From Acholeplasma sp. (lineage in GTDB: Bacteria; Bacillota_I; Bacilli_A; Acholeplasmatales; Acholeplasmataceae), in assembly GCA_003605085.1 (NCBI GenBank), contig QZKD01000019.1, positions 1 to 53,145 on the forward strand: a stretch of 53,145 nt of DNA. Reading direction: 5' to 3'. The notes beneath the pieces were generated by a model, which had not been told where the DNA came from, did not search any database, and saw only the letters and a list, made by a program, of their open reading frames with translations. Shown in pieces: positions 25,942 through 35,892 of the stretch (positions are counted from its first letter, which is position 1; every line of letters begins with the position of its first letter). The position numbers and the translations under genes were made by a program.

Positions 25942-28263
25942 CTATTTCAATGTAATTATTGTGACACCATTAAGTCCTTCTCCTTCACCACCGTAGCGAT
26001 GCGAGGTGATGTATGAAGATGTCTTGATATAATCATAAACCGCTTTTCTTACGGCACCACTGCCAAAACCATGGATAATGCGCATACTAGATAATCCAGC
26101 GAGCAGTGCTCGATCGATTGCTTGATCGAGAGCTTCTCTCACTTCTTCGAAGCGATACCCACGTAAATCAAGTTCTAAACTTGCTTTTCTTTCCGGTGTT
26201 GTTCCTGTATCGACTTTTTTGGGTCGCGGTGTTTTCTTTAAAATTTCCTTGGGTTGTTCTTTTCTTAAATCACCTTGTCTAAAGGATAAATCAAATTTAC
26301 CAAAGATGACTTGGTAATCATCACCTTTAATGGCTTTCACCTTTCCATATTGTTGATATGGAGTAATGAAAACATCGTCCCCTACAAGGATCTCATCATT
26401 GATGCGATAGGATAAATCGTTATCAATGGATTGATTTAGTTGATATTTAAGTTGTGCAATTTCGGGATTAGATAACGTCTTTTTCGTCGATAATTCACGG
26501 ATCAACTCGAGTGCTTCTTCACGAATTTTTAGCCATTTTGCTTCTTCTTTGGTCCGAATTTTCTCTAAGAGTTCATCTTGCTCAGCAATTAACTTTTCTC
26601 TAGTGGCTTGGTAGTGTTTCTTCTCATCTAACGTTTTTTCTTGTTCAGCGGATAGTTTTTCCTTTTCTTTTTCAAGATATAGCATTTCATCATTGAGTTT
26701 TTCCATGATTTTTGCTAAATCGGTTTGTCTACCTTGATAGATGGTGAGTGCATCATCGATAACCGTCGGTTGAAGCCCTAAACGACGTGCGATTAAAAAA
26801 GCATGCGATGATCCAGTGGTTCCCATTTGAAGATAATAAAGTGGTTTGAGACTTTCTTTATCAAATGCGACGGATGCTGTAGCCATGTGAGGTTTTTCAT
26901 ATGCATACATTTTAAGCTCTGAGTAGTGTGTTGTTACCATTAAACGGATATTGAATGTCGTCAGTTTATTGATGATTGCCATCGCTAAAGAAACACCCTC
27001 ATTGGGGTCAGTTCCACTACCTAATTCGTCTAAGAGCACCAAACTTTTGTCTTCAATCTGATGAATCATTTGCGTGATTTTTGTCATATGTGATGAGAAT
27101 GTGGATAATGATTGTTGAATCGATTGTTCATCACCGATGTCTGCAAAAATCTGATAGAAAATCGAAAGATTACTTGTTTCAGAAGCAGGAATTAAGAAAC
27201 CACACTGCATCATTAAACACAATAAACCTACCGTTTTTAAAGCTACCGTTTTTCCACCTGTGTTAGGTCCAGTAATCAATAATGTTCTGATCTCATCATT
27301 AAGTTCTACATGAATGGGGACTGCTGTTTTAGGATCAAGAAGCGGATGTTTGGCTTTGATCAAGGAGATCGTTCCCTCATCATTCACCTGAGGTTTGTTT
27401 CCATGAATATCTAATCCATAGAGGGCTTTTGCCTGAATGTAGTCAAATGTGAGAAATAAATCGAGATTATCTTTGAGAGATTCCTTTGCCATGGAGACCG
27501 CTTCAGAGATAAGTGCAATCACTTTTTGAATCTCTTTTTCTTCTAAGATACGTAAAGATTCAAGTTCTGCTGTGAGCTGTCTTGTTGCTTCTGGCTCAAT
27601 ATAAATCGTCTGCTTTGATGCAGACATGTCATGGACGACACCTTTGATTTTTCCTTTATATGCATCTTTGACTGGTAGACAGAATCGGTCATTGCGAATG
27701 ACAATGACATGCTCATTTAAATATGGAGCTAAATCGACTAATAGATGATGAAGTTTGTCTTGCAAAGTCTTCTCCATTTTTGATAGATCACGACGGATTT
27801 TTAGGAGTTCAGGTGTTGCATCATCTAAAATTTGTCCATCGGGATCCATTTTGGAATCCATGTAATCAAGAAGTGAATGATGTGAATGAAGTTGTAGAAA
27901 GTAATCATTTAAAGAAGCGAGTGAGATCCGATTCTTTTCTGCCTCTTTACGATACTGAATCAAACTCTTTTCCATTAATAAAAACAAACGAATGGTTAAT
28001 AGTTCTTGTATGGTAAAAAAACGATCCATATTCGCATAGCGAATGAGTTCGTGAATATCGAAATCTTCAATCAAAGGTAGATGACCCATCTTCGCAAGTA
28101 GTAAAAGCATATCATACGTTTCGGTTAGATGACGTTCGATCAAAAGACGATCAATCATGGGTTCGAGCGTCATAATTTCTTCTTTTACTGTGTCGGTTTT
28201 TGCATAGTGAGCAACCTTTTCTAAGATTAGATTCAGTTCTAAAGACTTTGTCATAAATCGCAT
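25942..28263 (-). CDS. mutS2: Endonuclease MutS2
   Basis: 773 residues from ATG 28263, set by AAAGGTG 7 bases before it; the frame extends 11 codons further. MutS core and ATPase (Walker A GPNTGGKTVALKT near residue 335, Walker B LVLLDELGSGTDPNEG), a long Glu/Lys-rich coiled coil near 510-600, and a C-terminal Smr nuclease domain (LDLRGYRFEEVREALDQ, IIHGFGSGAVRKAV). In Bacillota MutS2 acts in ribosome rescue and in restricting recombination. Divergent from rnhC. Confidence 0.96.
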   Translation of the reverse strand: MRFMTKSLELNLILEKVAHYAKTDTVKEEIMTLEPMIDRLLIERHLTETYDMLLLLAKMGHLPLIEDFDIHELIRYANMDRFFTIQELLTIRLFLLMEKSLIQYRKEAEKNRISLASLNDYFLQLHSHHSLLDYMDSKMDPDGQILDDATPELLKIRRDLSKMEKTLQDKLHHLLVDLAPYLNEHVIVIRNDRFCLPVKDAYKGKIKGVVHDMSASKQTIYIEPEATRQLTAELESLRILEEKEIQKVIALISEAVSMAKESLKDNLDLFLTFDYIQAKALYGLDIHGNKPQVNDEGTISLIKAKHPLLDPKTAVPIHVELNDEIRTLLITGPNTGGKTVALKTVGLLCLMMQCGFLIPASETSNLSIFYQIFADIGDEQSIQQSLSTFSSHMTKITQMIHQIEDKSLVLLDELGSGTDPNEGVSLAMAIINKLTTFNIRLMVTTHYSELKMYAYEKPHMATASVAFDKESLKPLYYLQMGTTGSSHAFLIARRLGLQPTVIDDALTIYQGRQTDLAKIMEKLNDEMLYLEKEKEKLSAEQEKTLDEKKHYQATREKLIAEQDELLEKIRTKEEAKWLKIREEALELIRELSTKKTLSNPEIAQLKYQLNQSIDNDLSYRINDEILVGDDVFITPYQQYGKVKAIKGDDYQVIFGKFDLSFRQGDLRKEQPKEILKKTPRPKKVDTGTTPERKASLELDLRGYRFEEVREALDQAIDRALLAGLSSMRIIHGFGSGAVRKAVYDYIKTSSYITSHRYGGEGEGLNGVTIITLK

Positions 28264-28318
28264 AATAAACACCTTTTTACAAATTTTATGGTACAATAGA
28301 TATTAAGGAGAACTATAC

Positions 28319-29176
28319 ATGAAACATTACACGATCTCTGTAAATGATACAGAACTTGATAAACTCAATCGCGTCTATCAATACTATACCATCGAGGATC
28401 AGAATCCTTATTTAGCATTTCATGCAGTACACAATGGTACGGATGTCCTCGCTTATAAAACAGGCAAAGTTCTTCTTCAAGGAAATGAAATCACACACGA
28501 ACTGGTCTCGATCAAACAACACCTAAATCGTGAAGATTACGCTGCCGTTGGCTCGGATGAAGTCGGTACAGGAGATGTCTTTGGACCCATTGTCATTTGT
28601 ACAACCTATGTGAGTTCTGCTGACATAGCATTTTTGGAATCTTTGAATGTACGTGATTCGAAAAACATGAATGATAAATCGATTATTGCTATTGCTTCGA
28701 AGATTGCCAAAAAGATTCCCCACACCTTACTGATCTTACCTCCGAAGAAATATAACGAACTCGTCGAAGAAGGTTACAATCTAAATAAAATGAAGGCTCT
28801 TCTTCATAATCAAGCCATCGTGAAAACCACATCAAAGCTTGATCATCAAGTGCCTGTCATCTTGGATCAGTTTTGTACACCTCAATTATACTTTAATTAT
28901 ATCAAGGATGAAACCCTGATTTATCGTGACATTGAATTTCACACCAAAGCAGAACAAATACATTTAAGTGTTGCTGCTGCATCCATCATTGCTAGATATG
29001 CCTTTTTAGTCAAAATAAAAGAATATAGTGATGAATTAGGTATTGAGCTCAAGAAGGGTGCAAGTAAAGAAGTGGATGAGCAAATTTTAGAGATTGTCGA
29101 GAAAAAAGGTCCACAATTTCTTAAAGTCATCGCGAAAACCAACTTTAAAAATGTTACCAAACAGAATCTTTTCTAA
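28319..29176 (+). CDS. rnhC: Ribonuclease HIII
   Basis: 285 residues; AAGGAG precedes the ATG. N-terminal TBP-like substrate-binding domain (about 1-80), then the RNase HII/HIII catalytic motif GSDEVGTGDVFGP near residue 80 with its acidic residues, further acidic residues in VRDSKNMNDK, and AAASIIARYAFL. Removes RNA from RNA-DNA hybrids. A -10-like TACAAT is at 28292-28297. The 3' end overlaps the convergent rluD by 23 bases. Confidence 0.96.
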   Translation: MKHYTISVNDTELDKLNRVYQYYTIEDQNPYLAFHAVHNGTDVLAYKTGKVLLQGNEITHELVSIKQHLNREDYAAVGSDEVGTGDVFGPIVICTTYVSSADIAFLESLNVRDSKNMNDKSIIAIASKIAKKIPHTLLILPPKKYNELVEEGYNLNKMKALLHNQAIVKTTSKLDHQVPVILDQFCTPQLYFNYIKDETLIYRDIEFHTKAEQIHLSVAAASIIARYAFLVKIKEYSDELGIELKKGASKEVDEQILEIVEKKGPQFLKVIAKTNFKNVTKQNLF

Positions 29177-30071
29177 GTTTTTCCAATAGAGATGTAAAAT
29201 TTGAGGGCAAATCGACAGAAAATGTCATCTGCTCTTTTTTTGTCGGATGAATGAATGATAAGGATTTAGCATGTAAAAATTGACCTTCATTCCCAATGAC
29301 ATCTTTAGGTCCATAAAGTGGATCACCGACAACAGGATGATGAATGTAAGCCATGTGAACGCGAATTTGATGTGTTCTTCCTGTTTCAAGTTCACAGGAC
29401 AAGAGCGTATATTTTTCAAAACGTTCGAGCACTTTAAAATGCGTAATGGCATGCTTCCCACCACTGATAACCGTCATTTTTAAGCGATTTTTAGGATGTC
29501 GTGCGATAGGCGCATCAATTTTGCCTTCATCTTCATCAAATGATCCATAAACCAGGGCTAAATATTCACGTCTAATCGTATGTTTTTGAAGTTCATCGGA
29601 TAGAAATTGATGCGCTTGATCATTTTTAGCTACAACAAGTAAACCCGAGGTATCTTTGTCGATGCGATGGACGATCCCTGGACGAATCACACCATTGATT
29701 GAGGATAGTTCATCCACTTGATGGAGAAGCCCATGAACGAGCGTGGGTTCATGAACTGTAGAAGCCGGATGAACCACTAACCCTTGCGGTTTATTAATGA
29801 CTAAAAGATCGTCATCTTCATAGATGATGTCTAAATTTAAGTCAATCGCTTCTAGATCAAGTGTCTTTGGTGCAGGTTCATCAATCGTAATGAGATCACC
29901 CAATTTCAAGGCATACCCATTCTTGACTTTCTCTCCATTGACTAAACAATAGCCATCTTTGATCAATTTTTGGATATAGTTTCGACTCTGATCGATGAGC
30001 ATTCGGTCCATAACGACTTGATCGAGACGCATTTTATGAAGTTCTTGATCAATTTTCAGGTGTTTCTGCAT
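29154..30071 (-). CDS. rluD: Ribosomal large subunit pseudouridine synthase, RluD family
   Basis: 305 residues. N-terminal S4 RNA-binding domain (residues 15-75, SRNYIQKLIKDGYCLVNGE), then the RluA/RluD catalytic domain with GIVHRIDKDTSGLLVVAK (catalytic Asp) and GRTHQIRVHMAYIHHPVVGD. AAGGAG precedes the ATG. The start overlaps lspA by 23 bases; lspA-rluD order is as in Bacillus. Last gene of the nine-gene T-box run; no terminator seen after it. Confidence 0.95.
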   Translation of the reverse strand: MQKHLKIDQELHKMRLDQVVMDRMLIDQSRNYIQKLIKDGYCLVNGEKVKNGYALKLGDLITIDEPAPKTLDLEAIDLNLDIIYEDDDLLVINKPQGLVVHPASTVHEPTLVHGLLHQVDELSSINGVIRPGIVHRIDKDTSGLLVVAKNDQAHQFLSDELQKHTIRREYLALVYGSFDEDEGKIDAPIARHPKNRLKMTVISGGKHAITHFKVLERFEKYTLLSCELETGRTHQIRVHMAYIHHPVVGDPLYGPKDVIGNEGQFLHAKSLSFIHPTKKEQMTFSVDLPSNFTSLLEKLRKDSVW

Positions 30072-30573
30072 GCTTTAATGACTCCTTTTTCTTCCGTTTT
30101 CCCTCGAGGAAAAAGACATCGATGGCAAATAAAACAATCGCAGCACTTAAGAACATATCAGCAAAATTATTATAAAAATTACTTAAACCTACCGCATTTA
30201 AGACTCCATCCAAAAACGGAAAATGCATAAAATCGATGACATATCCATAAAGGGATCGATCGATTGCATTTCCTAAAGTACCTCCAATAAATAAAGCAAT
30301 TGAGACACTATAAACCTTCTTTGATTTGTAATCAGTATCTAAAAATAGATAACCAAACATCAGTAAGGCGATGATAGTTGCAATCATAAAAAGGACTTGT
30401 TGACCTTCGAGAAGACCAAAAGACATCCCATCATTGTGATGATACGAAAACTCGAGTAGATGGGGAATCCATACGATATCAGGACTGTTTAGTGGAATGG
30501 ACGAACTCGCAATGAGCTTTGTGACTTGATCAATCACAATTGCCAAAATGATGATACCTAGACTTATAAGCAT
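30049..30573 (-). CDS. lspA: Prolipoprotein signal peptidase II
   Basis: Cleaves lipoprotein signal peptides, such as those of the two lipoproteins in this window. 174 residues, four membrane segments. The catalytic aspartates are in GNAIDRSLYGYVIDFM and YNNFADMFLSAAIV. AGGAGG lies 4 bases before the ATG. Eight bases after the preceding gene. Confidence 0.96.
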   Translation of the reverse strand: MLISLGIIILAIVIDQVTKLIASSSIPLNSPDIVWIPHLLEFSYHHNDGMSFGLLEGQQVLFMIATIIALLMFGYLFLDTDYKSKKVYSVSIALFIGGTLGNAIDRSLYGYVIDFMHFPFLDGVLNAVGLSNFYNNFADMFLSAAIVLFAIDVFFLEGKRKKKESLKHAETPEN

Positions 30574-30581
30574 AATGCCTC

Positions 30582-30968
30582 CTAAAAGAGTGTCGACAAG
30601 ACCGTGATGACAATCACCGTCAATACGATCGAAATGAGTGTAGCTTCCATCACCAGAGGAATCCTTGTATTAACATCATTCAACTTGGGATAGTAGACTT
30701 TAAGTAAGCGGAAATAAATCGAATAATAGAGATACGGCCAGAGGATTACCATAATCGACAAAAGCATGGCTAGAAAAAACGTGAGTTTAGTATATATAAA
30801 CATATTGATCACTGCAAGTGCTGGGATTAAGAGGATTAAAACCGAGATCAACAGACCACCAAGGACCGACTTGGTCACACCCTTAACTCTTGTTTCTTTA
30901 TCGATGATTTTTTGGAGTTGTTTGTAGCGGTGGATCCACTGATCAATTCGATTAATCAATGACTTCAT
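30582..30968 (-). CDS. Small membrane protein of unknown function
   Basis: 128 residues, not recognised. A basic amphipathic N-terminus (MKSLINRIDQWIHRYKQ) is followed by two closely spaced hydrophobic segments (about 32-58 and 60-85) and a third at the C-terminus (about 107-128), so at least three membrane passes. The start overlaps the YlbL-like gene by 17 bases and the next gene, lspA, is 8 bases away, so it is translationally coupled to both. Confidence 0.75.
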   Translation of the reverse strand: MKSLINRIDQWIHRYKQLQKIIDKETRVKGVTKSVLGGLLISVLILLIPALAVINMFIYTKLTFFLAMLLSIMVILWPYLYYSIYFRLLKVYYPKLNDVNTRIPLVMEATLISIVLTVIVITVLSTLF

Positions 30969-31947
30969 AAAGCGCTTGCACCGCCTCTCTTATCGTTGAA
31001 ACTACAATGATTTCATAGGGATATTCAAGGTCAGGTATCTCATCAATATGACCGATTGGGAGAAAGAAAACATCCACATTTTCATCGATTGCCGTATACA
31101 TTTTTTGTGTAATTCCACCGATTCTTCCGATCATTCCATCGATATTTATCGTCCCAGTTCCTGCAATCTTAATACCAGAAATGTTTATTTTTAGTAAACT
31201 TGCATAAATACTTAGTGTCTGAATCATTCCACCACTAGGTCCACCAATGACGGTATTTAAACCAGGCAAAGTAAATTGTGGGGTCGCTTCATGGATGGCA
31301 TAATTGGGATAAAAGATCAATGACGGTTCATCCTCTTCAAGAGTGTACGATACCGTTTTAAATATTTCTTCGCTATCAACGATTCGTTTAATCTTTAGCG
31401 TTACTTCTCGTGAACTAGCTAGTGCTGTGAAACTTTGTTGATCATGATCCAAATAGGATTCACCGTTGATTTCAACGATTTCATCGCCAATTTCAAGTTC
31501 AGTCAACCGACTTGGTCGATAATAGACATAAAGCCCTTGAAAGGAATAATCAATCCTAATCGTATCATCGATTTCGGCTGCCAATTGATAAGCATTGATC
31601 AGTGAAGATGTCAAACTGACCAATTTGGAGACTTGTCCAGCTAAAAACTGGTCTCTCCAAGAGGTATCCTTTTGTCTTGCTGTCATAGTCGTAATGTCCA
31701 TGCGCGGATCATCTTTTAAGATGAAGCTTTGAAATGCTGTCACTGGATAATATGAATATACATAGATAGTATAAAAATCATCTACAAACTCAACACCTTC
31801 GATTTCAATGGTTTGTTCCACTGGAGTCAATCCACCAGGTGCAGTCACCTCAAGATTCGTGGGTGCGACAAGAACAAAAAGCGTATAGACATACGCAAAA
31901 CTAATGAGAATAAGAAATCGTTTATACCTTCTCAGAAGGGTTAACAT
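30952..31947 (-). CDS. Membrane-anchored PDZ/Lon-type (S16) protease, YlbL-like
   Basis: 331 residues. One N-terminal membrane anchor (residues 10-28), an extracytoplasmic region with a PDZ-like segment (about 140-200, ELEIGDEIVEING) and a C-terminal Lon S16-type protease domain. The catalytic Ser is in VIGGPSGGM and the Lys in IGGITQKMYTAID, both conserved, so probably active. Bacillus YlbL has this architecture. It overlaps comEB by 26 bases. Confidence 0.88.
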   Translation of the reverse strand: MLTLLRRYKRFLILISFAYVYTLFVLVAPTNLEVTAPGGLTPVEQTIEIEGVEFVDDFYTIYVYSYYPVTAFQSFILKDDPRMDITTMTARQKDTSWRDQFLAGQVSKLVSLTSSLINAYQLAAEIDDTIRIDYSFQGLYVYYRPSRLTELEIGDEIVEINGESYLDHDQQSFTALASSREVTLKIKRIVDSEEIFKTVSYTLEEDEPSLIFYPNYAIHEATPQFTLPGLNTVIGGPSGGMIQTLSIYASLLKINISGIKIAGTGTINIDGMIGRIGGITQKMYTAIDENVDVFFLPIGHIDEIPDLEYPYEIIVVSTIREAVQALYEVID

Positions 31948-32404
31948 AGGTTAGTTCACCCACTTCTATTTGGCGATAGGTCACACCAGATGCAGTAAGC
32001 ATACGAATGGCTGCTTCATGCTCTTTGGTGTGTTGATATTTGTTGGATTCAAAGACAATCTCTTTGATTCCACTTTGAATGATCAATTTGGTACATTCAT
32101 TACAGGGGAAGAGTGTGACATAAATCGATGAACCCTTAAGGTTTTGTGTTGCATTTAATATCGCGTTTGCTTCAGCATGAACCACATAAGGATATTTGGT
32201 CTCTGTATATTCACCTTCATTTTTCCAAGGAAAAAGTTGATCATCGCATCCTTGAGGAAGACCATTATAGCCAATCCCTACAATACGCTTGTCACGGTTA
32301 ATGATACATGCTCCCACTTGGGTCGATGGATCTTTACTTCGCATAGCAGATAGCTTTGCTACCCCCATGAAATACTGATCCCAAGAAATATAATCCCTAC
32401 GCAT
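31922..32404 (-). CDS. comEB: dCMP deaminase, ComEB-like
   Basis: Deaminates dCMP to dUMP, the substrate of thymidylate synthase (51.1 kb). 160 residues from ATG 32404, inside the TAATG overlap with msrA; GGAGG lies upstream. Zinc-site motifs HAEANAIL and PCNECTKLII are intact; the N-terminus DPSTQVGACIINRDKRIVG is typical. A role in competence is not implied here. Confidence 0.93.
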   Translation of the reverse strand: MRRDYISWDQYFMGVAKLSAMRSKDPSTQVGACIINRDKRIVGIGYNGLPQGCDDQLFPWKNEGEYTETKYPYVVHAEANAILNATQNLKGSSIYVTLFPCNECTKLIIQSGIKEIVFESNKYQHTKEHEAAIRMLTASGVTYRQIEVGELTYVNPSEKV

Positions 32405-32901
32405 TATTTCTTTTCCTCCGGACGTGCAAGATTTAAATCGACATGGCAATACCCATGAGGATTTTTCTTTAAATAATCCTGATGATAATCTTCTGCAGAT
32501 TCAAAATCTATAGCCTTCTTAACATCGGTCTTTACTCTTGATAGCTCTGCACCAAAATAGGATGCCATGTAAGCATGAATGGGTGCGAGATCTTCTTCAT
32601 TCTCATAGTAAATCCCTGTACGATATTGTCTACCCACATCGTGACCTTGACGAAACTTTGAAAAGGGATCAATGATTCTAAAGAAATGTTCAAGTATTTT
32701 TTCTAATGATATCAGTGTTTCATCATAGATGAGTTCCATCGCTTCGGCATGAGAGGCTACACCATCGCAAACCTCGCGATAGGTTGGATTCCTTTTATTG
32801 CCATCGATATAACCCACGGTGGTATCATGAATGCCTTTAAGTTGTGCAAAGTATCCTTCCACACCCCAAAAACATCCTCCTGCGAGCGTTATTTTTTTCA
32901 T
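32404..32901 (-). CDS. msrA: Peptide methionine-S-sulfoxide reductase
   Basis: 165 residues. The catalytic Cys is in GGCFWGVEGYF at the N-terminus; TVGYIDGNKRNPTYREVCDG and QYRTGIYY follow, and EDYHQDYLKKNPHGYC near the end. Repairs oxidised Met with thioredoxin as the usual reductant. Overlaps aspS by 4 bases and comEB by 1. Confidence 0.96.
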   Translation of the reverse strand: MKKITLAGGCFWGVEGYFAQLKGIHDTTVGYIDGNKRNPTYREVCDGVASHAEAMELIYDETLISLEKILEHFFRIIDPFSKFRQGHDVGRQYRTGIYYENEEDLAPIHAYMASYFGAELSRVKTDVKKAIDFESAEDYHQDYLKKNPHGYCHVDLNLARPEEKK

Positions 32902-34622
32902 TTTTGTTCACCTATTTTAATTTTTAATTCTTCAAGTTGAAGCGAATCCACATCACTTGGTGCCTGCATCATCACATCTTTTGCACTTTGCGTCTTCGGG
33001 AATGCGACAACGTCTTTAATATTTGTCGTATTGGTCATAAGCATGACCACACGATCTAATCCTAAAGCTAAACCACCATGTGGAGGAGTTCCATATTTAA
33101 GTGCATCGACAAAGAAACCAAAGCGATGATTAATGTCTTCTTTTGATAAACCTAACGTATCAAACATTAAACGTTGCACTTCTTGACGATGGATACGAAT
33201 CGAACCACCACCAATTTCATAACCATTTAGGACGATATCATACGCTTTTGCCATAGCATTCTTTGGATCATTTCTTAGTGCTTCAGGGTCAACTGGTGCT
33301 GTGAAAGGATGATGTTTTGCATAAAAACGCTTCTCTTCTTCACTATACTCTAAAAGTGGCCAATCGACAATCCATACGAATTTGTATGTATCTTGAGGAA
33401 TCATCTTAAATTCATTGGCGAGTTCAATACGAAGTGCACCAAGGGCACTGGATACACCTTCAAAAATTCCTGGAACGAAGAAGAGAATATTTCCTTCCTT
33501 GATCGGAAGAGATTTTAATTCGTTTTCATTGAAAAACTTGACGATAGAACCCGAATACTGTCCATCTTGGAGACGAATAAAGGCGAGTGCTTCACCATGA
33601 TTTTTCTTGACTATCTCAGTATATTGGTCGATTCTTTTGCGTGTGACAGAAGCTCCTTGTTCTAAAATAAGTCCACGAATGTGTTCTTTTCCAGCGAAAA
33701 ATGGAATATCAATCCCTTTTAGAAGGGGTTTTGCATCAAAAATCTCTAATCCATAACGAAGGTCTGGCTTATCTGAACCATAGCGTTCCATCGCTTCTTG
33801 GTATGACATGTGAATAAAAGGGATCTGGACATCGACATCAAGCACTTTTTTAAACGTAAACTTCATAATGCGTTCGATCAACGCTTGAATATCTTCCATG
33901 TCAACAAAAGATGCTTCAATATCGATTTGTGTAAACTCAGGCTGACGGTCTGCACGTAAATCTTCATCTCTAAAACAGCGTGCCACTTGGAAGTATTTTT
34001 CCATACCTGCAACCATGAATAATTGTTTATAGATTTGTGGAGATTGGGGAAGTGCATAAAAAGTACCAGGATAAAGACGTGATGGTACGAGGTAATCGCG
34101 TGCACCTTCAGGTGTCGATTTTCCTAAAATCGGTGTTTCTAACTCATAGAAACCTTCACCTACTAAAACTTCTCTGATCGCTTGTGTAATCTGATGACGC
34201 TTCATCAAAAATTGTTGCATGATGGGACGACGTAAGTCTAAATATCGATACTTGAGTCTCGTTTCTTCCAAAGCGTCTGTCTCATTGGATACCATGATGG
34301 GTGGCGTTTCTGCTGTATTCAAAATAGATAGTTCTGTAACATCTACTTCGATATCCCCAGTGTTAAGCATGCGATTCTTACTTTCGCGCTCAATGACTTT
34401 TCCTTTGATATCGAGCACAAATTCATTACGAATCTTCAAAGCTTGTTCATAGAACGGATTTTCTGGTTTGATCACGAGTTGTGTAATCCCAAAGCGGTCG
34501 CGAAGGTCAATAAAAATCAATCCGCCTAGATTTCTAACTTTCGCTGCCCATCCTTTGAGATGGACAACTTGATTTAATTGCTTAAGAGTAAGCTCATTGT
34601 TATGATGGGTATATGTTTGCAT
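32898..34622 (-). CDS. aspS: Aspartyl-tRNA synthetase
   Basis: 574 residues, bacterial-type class IIb. N-terminal OB fold (VHLKGWAAKVRNLGGLIFI), class II motif 2 in RCFRDEDLRADRQPEFTQID, the bacterial GAD insertion (about 280-410) and motif 3 GLALGLDRVVML. One base after the hisS stop. Regulated by the T-box upstream of the operon, by inference. Confidence 0.97.
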   Translation of the reverse strand: MQTYTHHNNELTLKQLNQVVHLKGWAAKVRNLGGLIFIDLRDRFGITQLVIKPENPFYEQALKIRNEFVLDIKGKVIERESKNRMLNTGDIEVDVTELSILNTAETPPIMVSNETDALEETRLKYRYLDLRRPIMQQFLMKRHQITQAIREVLVGEGFYELETPILGKSTPEGARDYLVPSRLYPGTFYALPQSPQIYKQLFMVAGMEKYFQVARCFRDEDLRADRQPEFTQIDIEASFVDMEDIQALIERIMKFTFKKVLDVDVQIPFIHMSYQEAMERYGSDKPDLRYGLEIFDAKPLLKGIDIPFFAGKEHIRGLILEQGASVTRKRIDQYTEIVKKNHGEALAFIRLQDGQYSGSIVKFFNENELKSLPIKEGNILFFVPGIFEGVSSALGALRIELANEFKMIPQDTYKFVWIVDWPLLEYSEEEKRFYAKHHPFTAPVDPEALRNDPKNAMAKAYDIVLNGYEIGGGSIRIHRQEVQRLMFDTLGLSKEDINHRFGFFVDALKYGTPPHGGLALGLDRVVMLMTNTTNIKDVVAFPKTQSAKDVMMQAPSDVDSLQLEELKIKIGEQK

Positions 34623-34623
34623 G

Positions 34624-35892
34624 TTATTTTCCTACGTTTTCTTTAAAATAGTGCGCAATTCTTGAAAAGGGAACTTCTTCTTGGACTTCGGTTGCTGTAT
34701 TCTTGATGGCAACCACACCTTTTTGATATTCATCATCACCGAGAATGATTAAATATTTTGCATTCAGTCTTAATGCCTGTTTGAGTTGTCCCTTAAATGC
34801 TTTTTGAGTATAATTCATATCAGCAATATAGTTTGCTTGTCTAAGCTGATACAAAATCTGTGTTGCCTTAGGTCTGATATCTTCATTAAAAACAATGATG
34901 AAGGCATCAAGAGGTTTTTCAACCGCTAATTCAATGTTTTCTGCTTCAAGTGCCATGAGTAGACGTTCCATCCCAAAAGCAAAGCCAATGCCGCCGAGAT
35001 CTGGTCCGCCTAATTCTTTCACTAGTTTTTGATAGCGACCACCGCCACCGAGGACATTTTGTGCACCAAATCCTTCGATATCAGCTTCGATTTCAAAGAC
35101 GATATGGCTATAATAATCAAGTCCACGAACCAGTCGAGGTGCGATTTCATAGTGAATTTTCGCTGCAGTTAAATGGGATAAAACCTGTTTAAAATAAGCT
35201 TTGGAAGACTCATTTAAATAATCTTGAGGAGTAGGTGCTTGGATGATAGCTTCATGTGTTTGATCCACTTTGCAATCTAAGATACGTAAAGGATTTTTCA
35301 AAAGTCTTGCTTGGCAATCTTCACATAATGTGTCCTTATGGGGCTCAAAATGGCTTATGAGAGCTTCTTGATACGTTTTTCTGGACTCATCATCACCTAA
35401 GGTGTTGATTCTCACAGAGACCCCTTTTAAGCCTAATCGTTTGATGAAGTCATAGGATAGAATAATCATTTCAGCATCAAGAGCAGGATCTAGTGCTCCA
35501 ATCGCTTCAACACCAAACTGAAAAAACTGACGATAACGACCTTTTTGTGGTCGTTCATAACGGAAATTGGGTCCGATATAATAGACCTTTTCTAGTTCTT
35601 GAGTGGCATATAGTTTGTTTTCTACATAACTGCGGATAATTCCAGCAGTGCCCTCAGGACGTAGGGTAAGTTTACGATCTCCACGATCATCAAAATCATA
35701 GGTTTCCTTTGTGACCATGTCCGAGAGTTCTGATTGACGATGGAATACTTCACTATACTCCATGATCGGTGTCCGCATTTCCTTGATGTTGTATAATGCT
35801 AAAATCGAGCGGATTTTTTCTTCTAACGCTTGCCAGCGAAAAGATTCACTTGGTAAAACATCATAGGTTCCTTTAACTTTGTTTACTGCCAT
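34624..35892 (-). CDS. hisS: Histidyl-tRNA synthetase
   Basis: 422 residues, class IIa. N-terminus KVKGTYDVLPSESFRWQ, motif 2 region LRPEGTAGIIRSYVEN and YIGPNFRYERPQKGRYRQFFQ (read as two parts), His-specific APRLVRGLDYYSHIVFE and motif 3 GGIGFAFGMERLLM, then the anticodon-binding domain. AAAGGAG lies 7 bases before the ATG, within the end of the GNAT gene (20-base overlap). Confidence 0.97.
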   Translation of the reverse strand: MAVNKVKGTYDVLPSESFRWQALEEKIRSILALYNIKEMRTPIMEYSEVFHRQSELSDMVTKETYDFDDRGDRKLTLRPEGTAGIIRSYVENKLYATQELEKVYYIGPNFRYERPQKGRYRQFFQFGVEAIGALDPALDAEMIILSYDFIKRLGLKGVSVRINTLGDDESRKTYQEALISHFEPHKDTLCEDCQARLLKNPLRILDCKVDQTHEAIIQAPTPQDYLNESSKAYFKQVLSHLTAAKIHYEIAPRLVRGLDYYSHIVFEIEADIEGFGAQNVLGGGGRYQKLVKELGGPDLGGIGFAFGMERLLMALEAENIELAVEKPLDAFIIVFNEDIRPKATQILYQLRQANYIADMNYTQKAFKGQLKQALRLNAKYLIILGDDEYQKGVVAIKNTATEVQEEVPFSRIAHYFKENVGK

